Of a DNA stretch of 64,000 bases, positions 58,801 through 64,000 are shown piece after piece. The notes under the pieces are model-generated. The model did not search any database and was not told the DNA's origin. It worked only from the letters and a program-made list of their open reading frames with translations. The DNA is from Methylobacillus methanolivorans (GTDB lineage: Bacteria > Pseudomonadota > Gammaproteobacteria > Burkholderiales > Methylophilaceae). Position 1 is the stretch's first letter. Every line of letters starts with the position of its first letter. The stretch covers positions 536,042-600,041 of the forward strand of contig NZ_JBIWXY010000002.1 in assembly GCF_044751345.1 (NCBI RefSeq), in the 5' to 3' direction. Both the position numbers and the translations under genes were made by a program.

Positions 58801-59127
58801 ATGCTTTGCAAAAACTGTGGTGAAGATAATTCATTAGGACGTACACGCTGCCTGATCTGTTCCGCATCTCTTGAAGATGAATCCAAGGAGCAGTCATCTA
58901 CTCAAACTGACGTATCAAAAGAAGCACAAAAGAAATCATCTCCCACTGAGAGTATGGGCTCATGGGTTGGCGTGATAACTGCTATCGTCGCTTTTCAATC
59001 AGCAGTGCCTTATATATTCACTCCAAAAATTGACGGTAGCTTCGACTATATCCAAATGATATGTGCAGGTATCGCTGGAGCTCTAGGTGGGTTCGTAGGG
59101 AAAGTTATAGGAAGCAAATTTAACTAA
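58801..59127 (+). CDS. Zinc-ribbon membrane protein (cargo)
   Basis: 108 residues, with GGGGAGG site at 9 bases. N-terminal zinc ribbon (CKNCGEDNSLGRTRCLIC, four Cys), Ser/Lys/Glu-rich linker, then hydrophobic segments at about 54-70 and a glycine zipper (ICAGIAGALGGFVGKVIGSKF). Membrane-bound with its ribbon in the cytoplasm. No defined function. Confidence 0.65.
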   Translation: MLCKNCGEDNSLGRTRCLICSASLEDESKEQSSTQTDVSKEAQKKSSPTESMGSWVGVITAIVAFQSAVPYIFTPKIDGSFDYIQMICAGIAGALGGFVGKVIGSKFN

Positions 59128-59166
59128 CGTGCAGTATCACTAAACTTTTTGGGAGGGACTTTAGTG

Positions 59167-59793
59167 ATGAATGTCAGTGGCATTATTTCGGGGTTCTTGC
59201 CCTTATTGCTCATATTTCTTGCACTTCAACTGCTTGTTAAGTCATTTCGCCCTAAGAAGCGCTGGCGACCAAAATCTCGCAAGGTGGTGCAGTTCAACAA
59301 GCCTGAACCAGCAGAAGCACCACAAAGCCAACCCGCGCAAACGCAATCCCTAGCATCCCACAAAACCCTAGCTGCCGATCTCCCCTATGAGCAGCGCAAG
59401 CCACTAACAGCCTCAGAAGCAGTCTTTTACTATCGCCTAGTCAAAGCATTGCCTCAATGCATCATTCTTCCCCAGGTGCAGTTAAGCAGTTTCATCAAAC
59501 TCAAAAACGCAGCATGGTATGTGCGATTAGGTAACTCATATGCTCTGCATAACCGAATCGCCCAACAAAGCGTTGATTATTTAGTTTGCCTAAAAGACTT
59601 CACCATTGTTGCAGCCGTTGAGCTGGACGATAGATCACACGCGAATAAGGCTAGGCAGAAGCTAGATATCAAGAAAGAAGAAAGCTTAAAAGCGGCTGGA
59701 ATTGCCTTAGTGAGATGGCACGCCGAGCAAATGCCATCTGCCGAAGCCATCTATAAAAGATTCTCTACAGAGCAAGAGACAGTGAATGAATAA
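59167..59793 (+). CDS. DUF2726 protein with N-terminal membrane anchor (cargo)
   Basis: 208 residues from ATG 59167, preceded by GGGAGGG; an earlier in-frame start at 59149 includes that site. One membrane helix (GFLPLLLIFLALQLLVKSF), a linker, and a DUF2726 domain (LTASEAVFYYRLVKALPQCIILPQVQLSSFI, VDYLVCLKDFTIVAAVELDD, IALVRWHAEQMPS). DUF2726 belongs to the restriction-endonuclease-like (PD-(D/E)xK) fold; the visible VELDD-SH could be an active-site remnant. Overlaps the next gene. Confidence 0.8.
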   Translation: MNVSGIISGFLPLLLIFLALQLLVKSFRPKKRWRPKSRKVVQFNKPEPAEAPQSQPAQTQSLASHKTLAADLPYEQRKPLTASEAVFYYRLVKALPQCIILPQVQLSSFIKLKNAAWYVRLGNSYALHNRIAQQSVDYLVCLKDFTIVAAVELDDRSHANKARQKLDIKKEESLKAAGIALVRWHAEQMPSAEAIYKRFSTEQETVNE

Positions 59794-60514
59794 TAACGAG
59801 ATAGAGTTTCTTAAAAGAAGGCCTCGCAGGGAAACGCCACATGGCCTAATCGCTTTTATCCTTGCCTCGATAGTCGTATCAGGTGGCTTGTATGTGCTCT
59901 ATCAGCACAAAACCAACAGGCCAACCGCGCAAGAGCCATCCCCAGTCACTCAGGCAGAGCAGCCAAGTAATGCCTGGAATCATCCTCCACAACCAAGACA
60001 TACCGAGCAGCAGGCATATCAGCCCAAACCAGAACCTGCTTATGTACCGTATCCCAACAAACCCACCGTATTCAAGTGTAAGCATCCAGACGGTAGCACC
60101 ATGTATAGCGAATCAGCATGCAGTACTGGCGCAACTACCCAGATAGTCAGTGTTGAAGAAAATGTCATTGATTCAAGTGCACTAAGAAACAAAGCCAATC
60201 AAATGCGCGCTATGACCGTGCGTGGCGACGTGGATGTATTGCGTGTTAGTGATGTTCGATATATGTCCGAGACAGATGTGTGGAAAAGAATCAAAGAACT
60301 GGAAATGGATTTGCAATCTATTACGGCCAGCCCGGAAAAAATGAGCGCAGCTAGAACAGAAATCAATATTCTCAAAAATAGAAAAGTCAGAGAGCTAAGT
60401 TACGACGATGAGAATGAGCGTGCAGGGTTACGCCGCTTACTGAATAGTCATGATGGTGGTACTCGGCGCGAAGCATTGAATCAATTGAATTATCTATACA
60501 GAAGGTACGGATAG
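59786..60514 (+). CDS. DUF4124-like membrane-anchored protein (cargo)
   Basis: 242 residues: one N-terminal membrane helix (LIAFILASIVVSGGLYVLY), a Pro/Gln-rich linker, a short DUF4124-like motif (TVFKCKHPDGSTMYSESACSTGA), then a helical, charged C-terminus (LEMDLQSITASPEKMSAARTEINILKNRK). The last part would lie in the periplasm. Coupled with the DUF2726 gene by an 8-base overlap. Role unknown. Confidence 0.68.
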   Translation: MNNNEIEFLKRRPRRETPHGLIAFILASIVVSGGLYVLYQHKTNRPTAQEPSPVTQAEQPSNAWNHPPQPRHTEQQAYQPKPEPAYVPYPNKPTVFKCKHPDGSTMYSESACSTGATTQIVSVEENVIDSSALRNKANQMRAMTVRGDVDVLRVSDVRYMSETDVWKRIKELEMDLQSITASPEKMSAARTEINILKNRKVRELSYDDENERAGLRRLLNSHDGGTRREALNQLNYLYRRYG

Positions 60515-60654
60515 TTAATAATGCTAGATACGAATTCCTAGAATTATTTTTATTTGGGTAATTTCTTAATACTTTCAATTATTTAATGGTTAAATGATAT
60601 TCGATATTTTTTAATAAACAATAAAAGAATTTTAACGAGCTGGGGAGAAGTTGA

Positions 60655-61749
60655 ATGAGTAATCATGAAGTTGTTCTTGCTGAAGTCTTTGAAATTGCTA
60701 GAAGCCATATGAGTTGGACATCAATGCGAGCTGCATTGAAAGACCAAAACATTGTAATTAGTATAGGATGGGATAAAACGTATAAAAAAATACTCGAATC
60801 CTATAAAAAGCCAGAAGAAATATTAGCTATAGCTGAAAAAGTAAAAGTAATTTACTTAAATAGCATTTGGTATGGTAATAAGGTTCTCAGGATAGGAAAA
60901 ATTAATCCTAAATATATTCCACAGATAATGACGTCTCTTGAAGGATTGAAAATTCAAGATTCTGAGTTTAAGAAAACATTCCCATATCCAATTGATATAA
61001 CTACTCTAAAGCAATGCAGTATATTGCCCACTCTTGTTCACATTAAGAAAGAAACTGATTCCTTACTTTTAATTTTTTGCGCCAAGAGACACTACTTTGA
61101 GAGAGAAACATTTGAAATTGATGCATTAACTGATTCAGTTAAGAAAGCATTTGGTTCATACGATTCATTAGTTGCATTAAGGCATGTTGAAACTCAAGGA
61201 TTTGATACTATTAGAATATCTAGCGATGGGTATGTAGAGTTTGGGGCAGATTTAATTGATAAAATAGGACTGGACGACCACCGAATGTTTATAGGTAACC
61301 TTATCGGTGAGTTTTACGGCTATATGAAACACTTATTAAAGTTAGATGATAATGAGTTGAAAATTATTAGTTACTCTGGGCTTTTGCAGAAACTATATAG
61401 CGAAGAAGATGGAAGAATAGTTGAGATTGGACATGATACTGGAACCACTGGTGGTATTGTTGAAGAGAAAATGCGTAGAAAAACTATGGATGTTAGAGAT
61501 GAGAATTTCCATAAGGGTGGTATGGAGGCAAGCACAGGAGTTTCTTTATTTTCATTAGGAAAAACTTGGACTGTTGCAGGATCGGCAAGTGAGCCAGAGT
61601 TATTACTTCCGGGATCTATTCGAACTTTGGCAAATAATAGTCAAGGAACCTATGAGGCTATTCTGAAAGGATGTATCACCCAAGCTCATTATGGTTGGAT
61701 TATTTCAAAAATTAAGCAATATTTAGATGAAGATTCATCAAAAAAGTGA
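60655..61749 (+). CDS. Cargo operon gene A: uncharacterised 364-residue protein
   Basis: AT-rich gene with GGGGAGAAG site 5 bases before the ATG; the 140 bases upstream are very AT-rich and probably hold the promoter. N-terminus helical (ARSHMSWTSMRAALKDQNIVI), a middle beta-rich part (SILPTLVHIKKETDSLLLIFCAK), and a polar Gly-rich C-terminal third (GHDTGTTGGIVEEKMRRKTMDVRDE, GGMEASTGVSLFSLGKTWTVAGSA). No membrane segment, no nucleotide-binding loop. I do not recognise the family. GTGA overlap with the next gene. First gene of a three-gene cassette that looks like a defence module. Confidence 0.8.
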   Translation: MSNHEVVLAEVFEIARSHMSWTSMRAALKDQNIVISIGWDKTYKKILESYKKPEEILAIAEKVKVIYLNSIWYGNKVLRIGKINPKYIPQIMTSLEGLKIQDSEFKKTFPYPIDITTLKQCSILPTLVHIKKETDSLLLIFCAKRHYFERETFEIDALTDSVKKAFGSYDSLVALRHVETQGFDTIRISSDGYVEFGADLIDKIGLDDHRMFIGNLIGEFYGYMKHLLKLDDNELKIISYSGLLQKLYSEEDGRIVEIGHDTGTTGGIVEEKMRRKTMDVRDENFHKGGMEASTGVSLFSLGKTWTVAGSASEPELLLPGSIRTLANNSQGTYEAILKGCITQAHYGWIISKIKQYLDEDSSKK

Positions 61750-62171
61750 ATAACCCCGTATTAGAGATTGAAACCAGGATTAGGAGAGACTTTAATGGGT
61801 CTCCCCTGGAAGGAGCATGTCTTGATCTGTTTCATTTTTTAATAGATACACCTATTGAGAACCTAAAACATATTTCATTTGCCAATTTATTCAAAATTAC
61901 TAATGAATCATTAGATGCTAATGATTTGGTGATAGTGTCCTCCTATATGGCAGGATATATAGATTTTCTTAAAGAGTGTTTTGAATTCATTGATGAGGAT
62001 AATAATTCTTACGATCTAGATGTTGAAGATGTTCAACAGGCGAGACTGGATGGATTTTTAATTCATCCAGAAAGTGGTGATGCGATATATCAAGCTGATG
62101 CTTATATATTTATTTATTTTCTGCCTGGGAATGGTTTGGTAAGGGTGAAAGAATTAATCAATGACAAATAA
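61746..62171 (+). CDS. Cargo operon gene B: uncharacterised 141-residue acidic protein
   Basis: GTG start overlapping the stop of gene A by 4 bases. All-helical acidic protein (LEGACLDLFHFLIDTP, DFLKECFEFIDEDNNSYDLDVEDVQQARLDGF). No family recognised. The gene C start lies 11 bases inside its end. Small acidic protein between two others may be an adaptor or a regulator of the nuclease-like product. Confidence 0.75.
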   Translation: MNNPVLEIETRIRRDFNGSPLEGACLDLFHFLIDTPIENLKHISFANLFKITNESLDANDLVIVSSYMAGYIDFLKECFEFIDEDNNSYDLDVEDVQQARLDGFLIHPESGDAIYQADAYIFIYFLPGNGLVRVKELINDK

Positions 62172-62781
62172 TCCAAGCCTACAGGATTTAATGACGGTTT
62201 TAAATAATCCTATGGCAATGAATCAAATTAATCTCTTTTTGGCAACTACTTATGAACAATGGGTAAGTGTACTGTATGAACAATTAGACAGTGCAATTGA
62301 GCGAATGGAAGACGGCGCTTCTTATTATCAAAAAAATAGTAATGATGAGGATACGTTAACACATCACTTAATTAACCCTCTTTCCCAGCTTGGATATAAT
62401 GCAACGCATGATACTTATACCAGAGGGCATGTAGATATAAAAATAATTCACCGAAGTTTTGTTTGGCTTGGCGAGGCAAAAATTTACAACAGTTACACCA
62501 AATTACTTGATGGATATCAACAGTTAACTACTCGATATTCCTCAGGAGATGTAAATAAAAATCAAGGGGGAATGCTGATTTATTATTATGGTAGAAATAC
62601 GAAGAGAATGATGAATGCTTGGCAAAGAAAACTTGGAGGACATGATAGCCGTATTAATTTCACAGATTGTTCTAGAAGACCAGAGCTCGCTTTTATCTCA
62701 AATAAAATCCACGAAGTCTCTGGATTGGAATATCGGATACGGCACATTCCGGTAATGCTTCGCTATAGCCCAAAGAAGTAA
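62161..62781 (+). CDS. Cargo operon gene C: putative PD-(D/E)xK nuclease
   Basis: 206 residues. The pattern is E62-D...T..H.L at residues about 62-70, then Asp92 in RGHVDIKI, 12 residues, and Glu105-x-Lys107 in WLGEAKIYNSYTKLLDGYQQL, followed by GGMLIYYYG. This spacing and order fit the PD-(D/E)xK nuclease core used by restriction enzymes and defence nucleases. Basic C-terminus. It overlaps gene B by 11 bases. Function inferred from the motif only. Confidence 0.78.
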   Translation: MTNNPSLQDLMTVLNNPMAMNQINLFLATTYEQWVSVLYEQLDSAIERMEDGASYYQKNSNDEDTLTHHLINPLSQLGYNATHDTYTRGHVDIKIIHRSFVWLGEAKIYNSYTKLLDGYQQLTTRYSSGDVNKNQGGMLIYYYGRNTKRMMNAWQRKLGGHDSRINFTDCSRRPELAFISNKIHEVSGLEYRIRHIPVMLRYSPKK

Positions 62782-62903
62782 AGGAATAGCAATGCAACAA
62801 AGTGTCAACCACAAAGAAATTTAAAGATGTGTCATGGTGATTTTTGATTGCTAGCATCATGATTTTGAATAACGATGGAGCCTAAAGGTCGGGTGATGCA
62901 TTT

Positions 62904-62949
62904 ACTCATAATCCGTTGGTGCCCGGTTCGACTCCGGGGAGGCCCACCA
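62904..62949 (+). repeat. att core, copy 3 (right end of element 2)
   Basis: Exact 46-base copy; identity with copy 1 continues to 62963 (60 bases in all). Beyond it lies the original chromosomal downstream of the tRNA. Confidence 0.95.
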
Positions 62950-62952
62950 TAA

Positions 62953-62989
62953 AATCAAGGGGTGACAATTGTTTTGTCATCCCTTGATT
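62953..62989. terminator. Bidirectional hairpin after att copy 3
   Basis: Stem of 16 bp with one G-T pair (AATCAAGGGGTGACAA and TTGTCATCCCTTGATT), loop of five bases, with TTTTATGG on the minus side. It would end the LysR-type gene transcript and, originally, the tRNA. Confidence 0.8.
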
Positions 62990-63002
62990 CTTTCTATACG
63001 TT

Positions 63003-63896
63003 TTAGTTAAAAAGAAAAAGTCGGTCTGCTGACTCATTAACTGCGATGACTGCGGGATGAGGAGCTCGTTTTGGCACGGAAATAGCATAGAAGTGCTGGG
63101 TGAATTCGTTGGTTTCGGCGATTTTAATGACGTCATATTCTTGTTCAATTTCATCTGCTATGGCGGATGAAACCGTGAAAAAACCTGTACCTGCAATACC
63201 AAATGCCTTCATGAGCGCGCTATCGTCAAATTCTCCGACAATGTTGGGGGTAATGTGCTGTTCATTAAGCCAGCGCATGATTTGCCTTTGTAATAGGCTG
63301 TCCTCACCCATAATGAGCATAGGCGCACGATGAAGTCGTTCAGGAAACTGGCCAGGATATTTCATGGCTAATTCTTTTGTGGCAAAGAAAGCTGTGCCAC
63401 TTTCTCCTAGTTTATGGCTAATGCCAGTGATGTTTACCTCGCTTGGCATGGGGCGGTCTGCTAGGACGATATCTAGCTTATGGATGGCAAGCTGAGAAAG
63501 TAGTGCCTCAAAATTGTCTTCACGACACACAATGCGAATTGGGTCTTCAAGCTCCATCGCTGCGGATAGTAGATGATAGGCGATGGATTTTGGGACGAAC
63601 TCTGCAATGCCAACCGTAAATACTCTCGGGCGCTTCTTCGGTTGATGTTGCAGCGTTTCTTCCAGCATGTTTCCAATTTCAAAGATGCGTTCAGCATATG
63701 GCAAGGCAAGGCGACCAGCATCGGTAAGCTCAAGTCCACGTCCAACGCGTTTGAATAAGGTGACATTTAAATCTGCCTCAAGCAAGGAGATTTGCCCACT
63801 CAGTGTTTGAGAGGTTACACCTAGTTGCTCGCTCGCTTTCACCAAGCTGCCTGCCTTAGCGACGGCCCAAAAATAGCTGAGTTGCTTGTAATTCAT
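63003..63896 (-). CDS. nhaR: LysR-family regulator, NhaR-like
   Basis: 297 residues from ATG 63896, which follows GGAGGGGG. N-terminal winged helix (NYKQLSYFWAVAKAGSLVKASEQLGVTSQTLSGQISLLEADLNVTLFKR) and a substrate-binding domain (KRPRVFTVGIAEFVPKSIAYHLL, HKLDIVLADRPMPSEV, GEFDDSALMKAFGIAGTGFFTVSSAIA). This sequence pattern is the NhaR branch, which activates Na+/H+ antiporter and biofilm genes on sodium. Any nhaA would lie beyond the window. First chromosomal gene after the integrated elements. Confidence 0.85.
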   Translation of the reverse strand: MNYKQLSYFWAVAKAGSLVKASEQLGVTSQTLSGQISLLEADLNVTLFKRVGRGLELTDAGRLALPYAERIFEIGNMLEETLQHQPKKRPRVFTVGIAEFVPKSIAYHLLSAAMELEDPIRIVCREDNFEALLSQLAIHKLDIVLADRPMPSEVNITGISHKLGESGTAFFATKELAMKYPGQFPERLHRAPMLIMGEDSLLQRQIMRWLNEQHITPNIVGEFDDSALMKAFGIAGTGFFTVSSAIADEIEQEYDVIKIAETNEFTQHFYAISVPKRAPHPAVIAVNESADRLFLFN

Positions 63897-64000
63897 ATAT
63901 CCCCCTCCAGTGGCAGGATTGGTCAACTCTTCGATTTTACCGAAGTATTGATCAGTTGATCGTATGTTTTTCCCAAGGGATTACTCCAGTATGATTCACC

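Larger units (their letters stand above)
51162..62949. mobile_element. Element 2: CTX-phi-like filamentous (inovirus) prophage with integrase and a 4-kb cargo
   Basis: Bounded by 46-bp att copies 2 and 3. The minus-strand module 51263-57931 holds integrase, Zot, pVI-like, pIII-like, coat, small membrane and replication proteins in the order expected for a CTX-phi-like inovirus. A divergent regulatory gene pair (58176-58748) follows, then plus-strand cargo (58801-62781) whose last three genes are strongly AT-rich. All essential inovirus functions appear intact. Confidence 0.88.

Overview
The window reads as the chromosome of a betaproteobacterial methylotroph, most likely Methylophilaceae (Methylobacillus-like). 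The pointers are a formaldehyde-activating-enzyme (Fae) homologue, a moderately GC-rich backbone with dense operons, and the gene orders yebC-ruvCA, ruvB-ybgC-tolQRAB-pal-cpoB-queE-queC, rpsP-rimM-trmD-rplS and rpsU-yqeY-dnaG-rpoD. The genus is inference; the class is well supported. No stretch longer than 300 bases lacks a gene.

Backbone, 1-42.9 kb. A Mla-type lipid ABC transporter runs off the left edge (MCE protein, ATPase, STAS-fused permease). It is followed by a Fae paralogue without the usual catalytic His, YjbQ, a KefF/KefC-like K+ efflux pair, a CBS protein, a MarR regulator under what looks like a self-operated leaderless promoter, two tandem NTF2-like proteins, an EamA exporter, and an anaerobic-type sulfatase maturase with its Cys-type sulfatase. 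yebC-ruvC-ruvA is then separated from ruvB by about 10 kb. This insert holds a six-gene minus-strand operon (sugar-type ABC transporter, TonB receptor, flavin monooxygenase), a divergent GntR-like LacI regulator with a perfect 16-bp operator, and an aldo/keto reductase. The Tol-Pal, queuosine, ribosomal/tRNA-modification and primase/sigma-70 operons follow.

Accessory region, 42.8-62.96 kb. A tRNA-Ile2(CAU) gene after rpoD is the attachment site for two elements integrated in tandem. The last 46 bases of the tRNA recur at 51162 and 62904. Element 1 (about 8.3 kb) has a P4-type integrase, a RelE/XRE toxin-antitoxin pair, an AlpA-like regulator, a P2 gpA-type HUH replicase and no virion genes, so it looks like a phage satellite. 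Its cargo is a SIR2-HerA anti-phage pair plus a KTSC protein. Element 2 (about 11.7 kb) is a CTX-phi-like filamentous prophage (RstA-like and RstB-like proteins, small coat proteins, pIII/TspB-like adhesin, pVI-like protein, Zot) with its own tyrosine integrase. At its far end, read in the opposite direction, is about 4 kb of cargo. This ends in an AT-rich, tightly overlapping three-gene operon of unknown families whose last product carries a PD-(D/E)xK nuclease motif. That operon is the best candidate here for an undescribed, probably defensive, system.

Right edge. After the third tRNA fragment and a strong hairpin, the chromosome resumes with an NhaR-like LysR regulator.
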